A stretch of 8,988 bases of DNA from Bacteroidota bacterium (GCA_017428585.1 JAFRQN010000046.1:1-8988), one strand, 5' to 3'; counted from the stretch's first letter, positions 1 through 7,063 are shown. Made by a program: numbers and translations. Notes: generated by a model not told the origin, from the sequence alone.

Positions 1-159
1 AAAGAAATAAATGATATTTATATTGAAACTATTAACTTAAATCCAAATTATAAATCTGTAGCTATAGGTGAAAATTCATCTAAAACAACAGTAGTAGTAA
101 AAGGAACAAAGAATGTCTTAGATTCAATAGAAGCATCTATGATAACTGCAAAAGTAGAT
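1..159 (+). other. YbbR-like repeat fragment
   Basis: This is the N-terminal part of the chimeric frame. The translation follows the YbbR repeat pattern: a hydrophobic strand (TTVVVKG), then G-x-x-x-V-L-D-S-I, then a strand ending in V-D-L. YbbR proteins (CdaR-like) normally have several such repeats behind an N-terminal membrane helix. Here at most one repeat is visible and its C-terminal strands are replaced by nuclease helices. The boundary is approximate. The family assignment is from motif resemblance only. Confidence 0.55.
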
Positions 160-765
160 CTAAATAACTATACAGAAGAAGAAATTCAATCAAAACTCAA
201 GAAAAAGGCAGAAGAAGTATTAGATGGATATAAATATAATAATCCTGTTATCCTATTTGAACGAAGTAAAATAATTAACATATTGGATAACTGGGTTAAG
301 GATGAATTTGAAAAATTAAAAAAATGGCTGTATCATACAGTATTTGTTGAAACTAAGTTTGATAATGTAAATATTGCGTTAAATACAAATACAATTGATA
401 GCGATAGTGAAAAAAGTGATAGTATAAAACTAACAGGAAGAATAGATAGAATAGAAATAAATAATGAAAATAAAATTGTGATTGCAGATTATAAAACAAA
501 AAATATAGATGAAAAACAAAGTATAAAAAATGATTTACAACTGCCGCTTTATATTCATCCTGAAGTTATAAAAGCAATAAAAGAAATTTTAGGAATAAAA
601 ATAGAGAATGTTGAGGAAAGTGATAGTTATTATTATTCATTAAAATATCCACATGAAATATATTTTCGACAAAATGAGACAAAAACAAACGATATAATTC
701 CTATGGTTAAGGTCATAAAAAATAACATAGATAAACTAATTTTTCATCAAAAAAAAAATAAATGA
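1..765 (+). CDS. YbbR-repeat / AddB-like PD-(D/E)XK nuclease chimera, 5' partial
   Basis: The frame is open from base 1 without a stop, so the ATG at 139 (codon 47) is probably internal and the true start lies outside the window. Codons about 22-55 read as a YbbR-type repeat (KTTVVVKGTKNVLDSIEAS, then AKVDL), a family of membrane-anchored extracytoplasmic domains. From about codon 55 it reads as the C-terminal half of the AddB/RecB-like PDDEXK_1 nuclease domain: helices beginning YTEEEIQSKL, then GRIDRI (Asp149), IADYKT (Asp163, Lys165) and LQLPLY (Gln180), which are the usual catalytic positions. The normal upstream parts are missing: the helicase-like region, the CPF motif with the first iron-sulfur cysteine, and the G-x-x-x-H motif. 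No cysteine occurs anywhere in this frame. The frame stops at TGA 763-765 just after a ten-A run, and the expected cysteine tail follows in another frame. I read it as a decaying deletion fusion. A misassembly or a real chimera are the alternatives. Confidence 0.65.
   Translation, partial: KEINDIYIETINLNPNYKSVAIGENSSKTTVVVKGTKNVLDSIEASMITAKVDLNNYTEEEIQSKLKKKAEEVLDGYKYNNPVILFERSKIINILDNWVKDEFEKLKKWLYHTVFVETKFDNVNIALNTNTIDSDSEKSDSIKLTGRIDRIEINNENKIVIADYKTKNIDEKQSIKNDLQLPLYIHPEVIKAIKEILGIKIENVEESDSYYYSLKYPHEIYFRQNETKTNDIIPMVKVIKNNIDKLIFHQKKNK
749..758 (+). other. A10 homopolymer at the frameshift point
   Basis: Ten consecutive A residues sit between the nuclease core and its cysteine-rich tail. 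Reading with nine A's continues through to the tail and the stop at 847; reading with ten ends at 763-765. Such runs are common sites of sequencing indels, real mutation, and RNA polymerase slippage. The sequence alone does not tell these apart. Confidence 0.8.
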
Positions 766-847
766 GAAAGCGGAATGTTGCAAAGTTGATTCATACAATA
801 TTTGTAACAAATGTGATTATAAATCATTTTGCGGAACTTTAGAATAA
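764..847 (+). pseudogene. Out-of-frame iron-sulfur tail of the AddB-like nuclease
   Basis: In the frame one base over from the nuclease, this stretch reads EKAECCKVDSYNICNKCDYK, then SFCGTLE and TAA (845-847). The cysteines at 803-805, 812-814 and 830-832 give C-x2-C-x5-C, the C-terminal part of the 4Fe-4S motif found after the nuclease fold in AddB and Cas4-like proteins. Removing one A from the run at 749-758 would join it directly to the nuclease frame and give a normal family C-terminus. It therefore belongs to the upstream gene and is not a separate small gene; it has no start codon of its own. The fourth cluster ligand, normally N-terminal to the nuclease fold, is absent from the visible sequence. 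Confidence 0.75.
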
Positions 848-850
848 AAA

Positions 851-856
851 AGGGAG
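851..856 (+). promoter_or_regulatory. Shine-Dalgarno-like ribosome binding site
   Basis: AGGGAG lies 6 bases before the ATG at 863 and supports that start. It is the only clear purine-rich ribosome binding site in the window. The other genes begin after AT-rich leaders, as is usual in Bacteroidota. Confidence 0.6.
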
Positions 857-862
857 ATTAAT

Positions 863-1900
863 ATGGTTTTTTATTCAGAGGCATCTATTGAAAATTTAAT
901 TGTACATTCAATAGGCAATAAATTAAAAGGTGATTCTGTTTTATTGTCAAATTCAACAGTAATCTTAAATAGTGATTTAGAGAATGAATTACTGCGTTTC
1001 TTTCTTAATCCGTTCTTAAAATTGAACGAGTATTATTCATTTGATAATTTAGAAACAAATGAAATATATAAAGCAGTAAAAGATATATTTAATAAAAATA
1101 GTTCATTAGCTGTTGAATCCAAAAAAATTGCAAATAATTTATTTCATATAGTTAGATCGCCTAAAAGATTGGCAGGAAATCTGTTTATTGCAGAATTAGA
1201 TAAATGTATAATAGATGATAACTTAACAAATGCTATTGGAATATTTAAAGCAGAAACTGTTGATACAATATTAAATATTAAACCATCTAATGAACGTTTT
1301 GAGGTAAAAGCAGAGCAAGGAGTAAACGTTAAAAAATTAACTAAAGGCTGTATAATTTTTAATATTAATGAAGAAAATGGATATATAATTTCAGTATTAA
1401 ATAAAAAAAATAATAAAGATGAAATAGGATATTGGAATGAAGATTTTTTAAATATTAAACCTTATATAGATGATTATTACTTTACTAAATCAACTTTAGA
1501 TTGTATAGGTGAGTTTATTCTTGAAGAGTTGCCAGAAGAATTTAATATTTCTAAATCTTCACAAATAGATTTATTGAAAAAGACTGTTGATTATTGTTAT
1601 AACAATGATACATTTGATCTTAATGAATATGGAAATGATGTGTTAGAAAATGATGAGTTAATACAAAAATTAGATGCTTTTCACGAGGATTATGTTAATA
1701 AAAATGAATTAGAACAAGTTGAAACTTTTGATATAGATAAAAGAGCAATACAAATGAAGCTGAAAGATTTCAAATCTATTATTAAATTAGATGATAAATT
1801 TGATATAGTTGTACATAAGGATACTGAAAATTTGATTCGTGGAAAGGATGAAGCGACTGGATTAGATTACTATCAATTATTTTTTAAGATAGAGAGTTAA
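863..1900 (+). CDS. Nucleoid-associated protein, NdpA/YejK family
   Basis: This 345-residue protein matches the 37-kDa nucleoid-associated protein family (NdpA/YejK) over its full usual length. Recognised landmarks are the N-terminal IENLIVHSIGNKL, the central DAIGIFK-like segment (NAIGIFKAETVDTIL), QGVNVKKLTKGCIIFN followed by NGYIISV, the LPEEFNISKSSQIDLL helix, and the C-terminal FKSIIKLDDKFDIVVH with RGKDEATGLDYYQLFF. Members bind nucleoid DNA in the cytoplasm; the E. coli member is a minor nucleoid component of unclear role. The close fit to the Bacteroidota form of the family is from memory of its consensus. The start is supported by a Shine-Dalgarno-like AGGGAG, unlike neighbouring genes, which may hint at a different origin. 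It begins 15 bases after the nuclease tail stop and ends 57 bases before the helicase, so a shared role in DNA handling is plausible but unproven. Confidence 0.85.
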   Translation: MVFYSEASIENLIVHSIGNKLKGDSVLLSNSTVILNSDLENELLRFFLNPFLKLNEYYSFDNLETNEIYKAVKDIFNKNSSLAVESKKIANNLFHIVRSPKRLAGNLFIAELDKCIIDDNLTNAIGIFKAETVDTILNIKPSNERFEVKAEQGVNVKKLTKGCIIFNINEENGYIISVLNKKNNKDEIGYWNEDFLNIKPYIDDYYFTKSTLDCIGEFILEELPEEFNISKSSQIDLLKKTVDYCYNNDTFDLNEYGNDVLENDELIQKLDAFHEDYVNKNELEQVETFDIDKRAIQMKLKDFKSIIKLDDKFDIVVHKDTENLIRGKDEATGLDYYQLFFKIES

Positions 1901-1910
1901 AACTTCTATA

Positions 1911-1935
1911 TAACAAAATAGTTGTTAATTTGTTA
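1911..1935. repeat. Small inverted repeat before the helicase gene
   Basis: TAACAAA (1911-1917) and TTTGTTA (1929-1935) are exact reverse complements separated by 11 bases. No T-run follows, so it does not look like an intrinsic terminator. It overlaps the candidate -35 element at 1922-1927, so an operator is conceivable. Repeats this short arise easily in AT-rich DNA. Confidence 0.25.
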
Positions 1936-1950
1936 AGCAATTTAGATAAT
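1922..1950 (+). promoter_or_regulatory. Candidate promoter for the UvrD-like helicase
   Basis: TTGTTA (1922-1927) and GATAAT (1945-1950) are separated by 17 bases, a typical sigma70-like arrangement. The helicase ATG is at 1958, so transcription from this promoter would begin at or next to the start codon, giving a leaderless or nearly leaderless mRNA. That fits the absence of a ribosome binding site. AT-rich DNA makes chance matches common. Confidence 0.3.
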
Positions 1951-1957
1951 ATAAATA

Positions 1958-4090
1958 ATGGTTGATATATTTAAGAATCTAAACCAAAATCAGATTGAAG
2001 CTGTTAAAACAACAGAGGGAAGAGTTAGGGTTGTTGCAGGAGCTGGATCGGGTAAAACACGAGTACTTGCTCATCGTTATGCATATCTTGTCAGAGAGTT
2101 TGGAATAAGTTCTAGTAATATTTTGTGTATGACTTTTACCAATAAAGCTGCACAAGAGATGAAGAATAGAATTGCCAAGCTTGTAGACAAGGCTTATGTA
2201 AATGATTATATTTGTACTATACACAGTTTTTGTGTTAAATTTTTAAGGAAAGAAATACATAGAATTGGATATCCTAAGAATTTTGCTATTATTGATAGTT
2301 TAGATGAAAAAGCTTTAGCTAAAGATGTAATGGCAGAAATGGAGTTAGATGATGCCTATACGGTAAAACAATTTTTAGATGAAGTTGAAATTTATAAAAG
2401 CATTAATCCTTATATAGAACAAATTATTCTGCCTGATAGAAAAAATCAATTAGAAGCAAAGTGTGAATCTTATATAATCTGTTATATATTGCTGCAATTA
2501 GAAACTTTTAGTTTGGATTTCAAGGATTTAATAGAATATACACTTTATATTTTAAATAATTTTGAAGATGCAAAAATATATTGGCAGGAACAATTTAACT
2601 ATATAATGGTTGATGAAGTACAAGATTGCAGTCGTTCAGACTGGAAAATAATAGATATACTAAGTCAATTTTATAATAATCTTTTTATTGTTGGTGATCC
2701 AGATCAATCCATATATGAATGGCGGGGTGCTGTTCCTGAAAATTTTATAAACTTTAAATCTGATAGAGATTTTATTCTTGATGAAAATTATCGTTCTACT
2801 CAAAATATTCTTAATGTAGCAAATTCAATAATATCGAATAATAAAAAAAGAATACCTAAAAATTTATATACTCAGAAATCATCTGATTATATAGCAGTAC
2901 ATTTTCATGGCAAATCAGAAGAGGAAGAGGGAAATTGGATTGCAAATCAAATAAAATCATTAGTTAAACAGGGTTATGATTATGGAGATTTTGCTGTTCT
3001 TTATCGAGCATCTTTTATATCAAGAGTAATAGAACAAGCATTATTAAAACATCATATTAAATATATTGTTTGGGGTGGAGTACGGTTTTTTGAAAGAAAG
3101 GAAATAAAGGATGTATTAGGTTATCTACGCTTGATTTCTTATAAAGATGATTTATCTTTTAAGAGAATAATTAATACGCCTTCCCGCAAGTTTGGCAAGG
3201 TGTCGTTAAAAAAATTGCAGGATTTAGCCAATGAAAAAAAAATGCTGCTCTATGATACATTAGTTAAATACAAAGATTTACCTGTTTTCAATAAAAAATC
3301 TATATTAGATTTTATTAATTTAATTGAAGAATGCAGGGCGTTTGGTACAACTAAATCTATTTCTGATTTGTTGGCATATATATTAGATGCCAGCGGATTA
3401 ATTTCGATGTATAGGAAAGACAGCGATCAAGAACAATTGGATAATATATCAGAATTAATAAATTCTATAAAATATTATGAAGTTTCTAATGCAGAAGAGG
3501 AAAATCTATCTTTAGATATTTATTTGCAGGATATTTCACTTTATACGAATGCAGACTATAAAAATAGCGGTACATCCGTAAAATTAATGACTATTCATCA
3601 GTCTAAAGGTCTGGAATTCCCATTTGTTTTTGTATGCAATTTGACAGAAGGAATATTTCCAAGTCATCGTTCTATTAGAGAAAGAAAAAGAGATGGAGAG
3701 GAAGAAGAACGTAGATTGATGTATGTAGCAGTAACAAGAGCAGAAAAAGGATTATTTTTAACTGAATCTGAAGGTTACAATTCTTCTTTTAAATTAGAGA
3801 AATATCCATCAAGATTTATTAAAGAAATAGACGAAAATCTAATTAAAGTTGATGGTAAAATAGATCCAATTCTTTATAAAGGTACAGAATATTTGGTAAA
3901 TTCTATTGAGAATGAAATAAATCCTAATGATGTAATAGAAGGCCTTAATATTGGAGATAGAGTAAAACATAAAATTTTTGGTGAAGGAGAAATTGTTGGT
4001 GTAAATAGTGGACATAGTTATAGGATTAATTTTAATGGAAAATTTAGAACAATTTTAGAAGAATTTTTAATTTATCTTGGTAAAAAATAG
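1958..4090 (+). CDS. UvrD/PcrA-like SF1A DNA helicase
   Basis: This 710-residue ATP-dependent 3'-5' DNA helicase has the length of PcrA/UvrD. Visible motifs in order are the Q motif LNQNQIEAV (8-16), Walker A AGAGSGKT (27-34), motif Ia TFTNKAAQEM, motif Ic TIHSF, Walker B DEVQD (219-223), motif III GDPDQSIYEWRG (246-257), motif IV ENYRS, motif V MTIHQSKGLEF (544-554) and motif VI RRLMYVAVTRA (585-595). A C-terminal Tudor-like domain starts near GDRVKHKIFGEGEI (666-679); in PcrA/UvrD this module contacts RNA polymerase. All ATPase residues appear intact. It is too short for AddA/RecB and has no nuclease domain. Motif II is DEVQD where PcrA has DEYQD, and motif III has Pro in GDPDQ, so it may be a paralogue and not the housekeeping repair helicase. 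The start leaves the usual short lead before the Q motif. No ribosome binding site is seen. Confidence 0.93.
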   Translation: MVDIFKNLNQNQIEAVKTTEGRVRVVAGAGSGKTRVLAHRYAYLVREFGISSSNILCMTFTNKAAQEMKNRIAKLVDKAYVNDYICTIHSFCVKFLRKEIHRIGYPKNFAIIDSLDEKALAKDVMAEMELDDAYTVKQFLDEVEIYKSINPYIEQIILPDRKNQLEAKCESYIICYILLQLETFSLDFKDLIEYTLYILNNFEDAKIYWQEQFNYIMVDEVQDCSRSDWKIIDILSQFYNNLFIVGDPDQSIYEWRGAVPENFINFKSDRDFILDENYRSTQNILNVANSIISNNKKRIPKNLYTQKSSDYIAVHFHGKSEEEEGNWIANQIKSLVKQGYDYGDFAVLYRASFISRVIEQALLKHHIKYIVWGGVRFFERKEIKDVLGYLRLISYKDDLSFKRIINTPSRKFGKVSLKKLQDLANEKKMLLYDTLVKYKDLPVFNKKSILDFINLIEECRAFGTTKSISDLLAYILDASGLISMYRKDSDQEQLDNISELINSIKYYEVSNAEEENLSLDIYLQDISLYTNADYKNSGTSVKLMTIHQSKGLEFPFVFVCNLTEGIFPSHRSIRERKRDGEEEERRLMYVAVTRAEKGLFLTESEGYNSSFKLEKYPSRFIKEIDENLIKVDGKIDPILYKGTEYLVNSIENEINPNDVIEGLNIGDRVKHKIFGEGEIVGVNSGHSYRINFNGKFRTILEEFLIYLGKK

Positions 4091-4091
4091 C

Positions 4092-4124
4092 ATTATTTAG
4101 AATAATATTAAAATTCTAATTTTA
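4092..4124. repeat. Two AT-only inverted repeats after the helicase gene
   Basis: ATTATT-TAG-AATAAT (4092-4106) and TAAAATT-CT-AATTTTA (4109-4124) are two perfect short palindromes directly after the helicase stop. They could weakly support transcription ending here, but they contain no GC stem and no clear T-tract, so a terminator call is not justified. Confidence 0.3.
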
Positions 4125-4128
4125 TGCG

Positions 4129-4156
4129 TTTGTTACATTGATTTTTTGTATATTTG
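4129..4156 (+). promoter_or_regulatory. Candidate Bacteroidota-type promoter for the lipoprotein gene
   Basis: TATATTTG (4149-4156) matches the Bacteroidota -7 element TAnnTTTG exactly. TTTG (4129-4132), resembling the -33 element, lies 16 bases upstream, at or just below the short end of the known spacing range. The lipoprotein ATG is 45 bases beyond. It sits in the largest intergenic gap of the window (4091-4201), where a new transcription unit is expected. Confidence 0.4.
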
Positions 4157-4201
4157 TATATGTTAATATAAGTATTATAACTTGTTAATTCAATAATTTT
4201 T

Positions 4202-6187
4202 ATGTTCAGAACTTATTTAAATTTATATAAATCATCTAACTATTTTTTCGGCTGTTTATTAATACTTTTATTACTATCCTCATGTGCTGAAGAAAATGAA
4301 AATTTAGTTAATCCTGCTACTATTTATGAAACTGTTAATGTACGTTTTCTAAATTTTGCTGGTGATGAAGGTGTAAGAACTTTAGTGCTTGATAATGATT
4401 TACATTTTGACAATATAGCATATAATACTATTTCAAGATCTTCCAATCCTCCTTCTGACTCTGTTACTATTGATGTGGTGAAGCAAGAAACTATTGAATT
4501 TAGTTCAGGAGAGGTTAAGCATAAATTTGCAAGAAAAACTCGTTATATTATTGTAGCTCTGCCTTCTCCGTTAAATGCTGTTGATTATAAACCAGTAGAT
4601 ACAATAGTGAAAATACAGACTACGTCTGTTTCGCCTTATGATACCAATGAATGTTATTTAAAAATGTTTAACGCAAATAATGACACTTCATGTACTTATA
4701 CATTATTATTAGGTTGTCCAAATGATTCTGCTATTATAAAAAATTTACATTATAAAGCATCAAGTGGTATCAAAAATATATATAAGGGAATTAGAACTTT
4801 TTCTATTGTAAAAAATACACCAAGTGATACAACTTTATTAGGTGTATATGAATTAGAGTTATTAGCAAGCAGACAATATGCTATAATTATTAATAAAAAG
4901 GATGAAGTTTTTTTTGTTGATGAATTGTCAGATAACGATAATATATTATTGAATCCTAAAGTTGTAACAGAGAGGGATGCTTATATTAGGGTCATTAATT
5001 TGGCTTCTGTACCAATTACGGTTAACAATGTACCAGGAGATGAAATTGTATCTAACTTAAATTCTAATTTTATAGATCAATATCATCGAATATCTACTTG
5101 CAGCCATAGAGATAAGGATCAAATACAGTTAGTTGCAAATTCTGTATGTACTGATTCTGTTAAATATCCTTTTGAAGTATTTAAAAAATATACTGCTCTT
5201 GCTCTTGATTATAATGAAAAGGCAGCAGGAAAATTAATTCTTGTAGCACCTAACAGAGTTGCTTCAAATAACACTTTAAATAAGGCTGTAATTAGAGTGG
5301 TTAATGGAAATTATAATAATAGCGGTATTAATGTTTCCATAGGAGCGCATGATGCATCAAATGAATTTGGTTATGAAGCAGGCAATATATTAGCGAAAAC
5401 ATTAATAGCAGGTAATGTGTCAAATGAGGTAGCAGTTGAAGGTGGAAATTTGCCTATAACAGTTTTTACATCTACTGAACCTGCAAAATATATTTTTAGT
5501 GCTAATGTATTTGTTGAAAATAATAAAAGCTATATTTTAGTTATTGATTATACAAATCAAAAAGGACGTATAGCCTTAATTTCTGAAGATGATGAATTAA
5601 AATCTATTGAATACTATAATCCTTCTGTTTTTGTACAAGTTGTTAATGTTGTTGAAAATTTGCAATACGCTAATATTAACATAAAAAATGTACTAACAGA
5701 TGCTAAATTAAATAGAGAAAATGCACTGGCAACTTTTGTACCTGTTGGCAATAATACTATAACAATCAATGGGAAGACACATGAGTTTAATGCAGAAGAA
5801 ACTGATAGATTGTTAATTATTGCTTCTGGAAATAGTAGTGATATAGATATTTTTAATATAAAATCAAAAACTCTCGGTGCATCTTCGAATGATTATAAAC
5901 GCCGCTATATAAATGCTGCTTATGATGTACCTTTGTTAAGAGTAAAATCTGACTCTGCAAATACATCAAATTCTATTTTGCAGGAATCTATAGCATATAA
6001 AACAGCATCTGATGTTGAAACATATACAAGAGAGAAAAAATTTACTTTATTTTTTGAAAATCAGCAGGATGGAAATTTTTTAATCAAATCAACTGATTTA
6101 TTAATGACTTTAAGAAAAAATTATTCTGTAATTTTTTATGGTTCTAAAAAAACAAATTATAATATTTTAATTTTGCAGGAATATTAA
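4202..6187 (+). CDS. Repeat-containing lipoprotein, DUF4397-like domains
   Basis: The 661-residue product starts with a lipoprotein signal: hydrophobic core CLLILLLL and lipobox LSSC with the lipidated Cys at position 28. The residues after it, AEENEN, are acidic and resemble the export signals that send Bacteroidota lipoproteins to the cell surface; surface location is inferred. The rest is beta-rich. Six similar strand motifs recur roughly every 92-114 residues: VNVRFLNF (45), CYLKMFNA (151), AYIRVINL (260), AVIRVVNG (362), VFVQVVNV (477) and RRYINAAY (567). This suggests six Ig-like modules of the DUF4397 type. I recognise no enzyme motif, so an adhesive or structural envelope role is a guess. 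The gene is preceded by a 111-base gap with a candidate promoter and followed after 19 bases by thiS, so read-through into the thi genes is possible. No ribosome binding site is seen before the ATG. Confidence 0.8.
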   Translation: MFRTYLNLYKSSNYFFGCLLILLLLSSCAEENENLVNPATIYETVNVRFLNFAGDEGVRTLVLDNDLHFDNIAYNTISRSSNPPSDSVTIDVVKQETIEFSSGEVKHKFARKTRYIIVALPSPLNAVDYKPVDTIVKIQTTSVSPYDTNECYLKMFNANNDTSCTYTLLLGCPNDSAIIKNLHYKASSGIKNIYKGIRTFSIVKNTPSDTTLLGVYELELLASRQYAIIINKKDEVFFVDELSDNDNILLNPKVVTERDAYIRVINLASVPITVNNVPGDEIVSNLNSNFIDQYHRISTCSHRDKDQIQLVANSVCTDSVKYPFEVFKKYTALALDYNEKAAGKLILVAPNRVASNNTLNKAVIRVVNGNYNNSGINVSIGAHDASNEFGYEAGNILAKTLIAGNVSNEVAVEGGNLPITVFTSTEPAKYIFSANVFVENNKSYILVIDYTNQKGRIALISEDDELKSIEYYNPSVFVQVVNVVENLQYANINIKNVLTDAKLNRENALATFVPVGNNTITINGKTHEFNAEETDRLLIIASGNSSDIDIFNIKSKTLGASSNDYKRRYINAAYDVPLLRVKSDSANTSNSILQESIAYKTASDVETYTREKKFTLFFENQQDGNFLIKSTDLLMTLRKNYSVIFYGSKKTNYNILILQEY

Positions 6188-6206
6188 TTTTTTAGATTTA
6201 TATATT

Positions 6207-6413
6207 ATGATAAATATTTATATTAACGATAAGTTATTTAATTTTGATAATGATAGTGTCAATATAGAAGAAGCAGTTTCTAAAATAGAAAATATGCCTA
6301 ATAATGTTGTCATTGCCTTAAATAATTCAATTATACAAAAAGATAATTGGAAAAATACTATGCTAAAAAATGATGACAAGCTTATGATTATTAGAATTGC
6401 GTGTGGTGGATAA
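6207..6413 (+). CDS. thiS: Thiamine biosynthesis sulfur carrier ThiS
   Basis: This 68-residue protein has the size and shape of the ubiquitin-like sulfur carrier ThiS: an opening strand IYINDKLFNF, a helix after the IEEAVSKIE segment, the VVIALNNSII strand, the LKNDDKLMII segment, and the obligatory C-terminal Gly-Gly (67-68) after IRIAC. The C-terminal glycine is adenylated by a ThiF-like enzyme and thiocarboxylated to donate sulfur for the thiazole ring made by ThiG. Neither thiF nor thiG is in this window. The gene begins 19 bases after the lipoprotein stop with no ribosome binding site, and its TAA stop shares a base with the next gene's ATG (TAATG), indicating coupled translation. Confidence 0.9.
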   Translation: MINIYINDKLFNFDNDSVNIEEAVSKIENMPNNVVIALNNSIIQKDNWKNTMLKNDDKLMIIRIACGG

Positions 6414-7036
6414 TGGAACTTATTGTAATTTCTTCTCCTAATATATGTAAAAATGAAATCCAGGCAATAAACAACCTTTTTGAAAATGGACTGTCTATTT
6501 TACATCTAAGGAAAAAAATAGATTTAGAATCTATGAGAAATTTAATAAGAAAAATTGACAGTCAGTATTATAATCGTATAGTATTGCATAGTTGTTTTGA
6601 ATTAATAGATGAATTTAATTTAAAGGGTGTACATAATAAAGATATAAGTAAAATAATAAAAAAAGAAAAATTTATTAATCAAGTAAATATAAGACGAACT
6701 TATTCTTGTTCTTGCCATAGTTTTGAGGAATGTAAAACTTTGCTTCCTTTTTTTGATTATATGTTTATAAGTCCTATTTTTGACAGCATATCCAAAGTAG
6801 GATATAAATCTAATTTTAGTCAGGATAAGTTATTGGAAATAAAAAATACAGGATTGTTAAATAATAATATATATGCGCTTGGCGGAATAGATAAGAATAA
6901 TATAAGTATATTAAAAAAATATGGTTTTAAAGGTTGTGCGGTTTTAGGTACTTTATGGAATGAATTTGAAAATAATTCTGATATAGATTTTGTCTTAAAA
7001 AAATTTATAGAGATAAAACACCTTTGTTCTGATTAA
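6413..7036 (+). CDS. TenI-like thiazole tautomerase candidate
   Basis: I take the ATG at 6413 as the start, giving 207 residues (MELIVISSPN). A longer frame from GTG 6401 would overlap thiS by 13 bases and add the untypical residues MWWI. The protein has the ThiE/TenI TIM-barrel pattern: LHLRKK, VLHS, GVHNKD, DYMFISPIF, YALGGI and GFKGCAVLG. It lacks features of true thiamine phosphate synthases: the Asp-Asp metal site, the H-x-G-x-x-D motif and the GPxRxTTTK phosphate loop. It keeps a histidine in SCHSFEE (His102), at the position of the essential TenI histidine. In Bacillus, TenI isomerises the thiazole carboxylate phosphate tautomer without making thiamine phosphate. I therefore favour TenI over ThiE; databases may label it thiamine phosphate synthase. 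The next gene starts 27 bases downstream. Confidence 0.78.
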   Translation: MELIVISSPNICKNEIQAINNLFENGLSILHLRKKIDLESMRNLIRKIDSQYYNRIVLHSCFELIDEFNLKGVHNKDISKIIKKEKFINQVNIRRTYSCSCHSFEECKTLLPFFDYMFISPIFDSISKVGYKSNFSQDKLLEIKNTGLLNNNIYALGGIDKNNISILKKYGFKGCAVLGTLWNEFENNSDIDFVLKKFIEIKHLCSD

Positions 7037-7063
7037 TTATATTTGATATTATTTATATAAAAT

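Noticed and set aside
139..141. ATG at 139 as the true start of the nuclease gene
   Set aside because: The frame stays open upstream to base 1 and the codons on both sides form one YbbR-like repeat. No ribosome binding site or promoter is seen there.
800..812. Palindrome ATTTGT-A-ACAAAT as an operator for the nucleoid protein gene
   Set aside because: It lies inside the cysteine-tail coding frame and is readily explained by codon content in AT-rich DNA.
1979..2224. An 81-codon open frame on the minus strand
   Set aside because: It lies entirely inside the helicase gene opposite its Walker A region, has low-complexity Ser/Asn/Cys-rich content and no recognisable domain.
6401..6412. GTG at 6401 as the start of the TenI-like gene
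   Set aside because: It would overlap thiS by 13 bases and add untypical residues. The ATG at 6413 in the TAATG overlap gives the normal family N-terminus.
7038..7045. TATATTTG before thiE as a second Bacteroidota promoter
   Set aside because: It matches TAnnTTTG, but the nearest TTTG is only 11 bases upstream, too close, and the element overlaps the spacing inside a tight operon.
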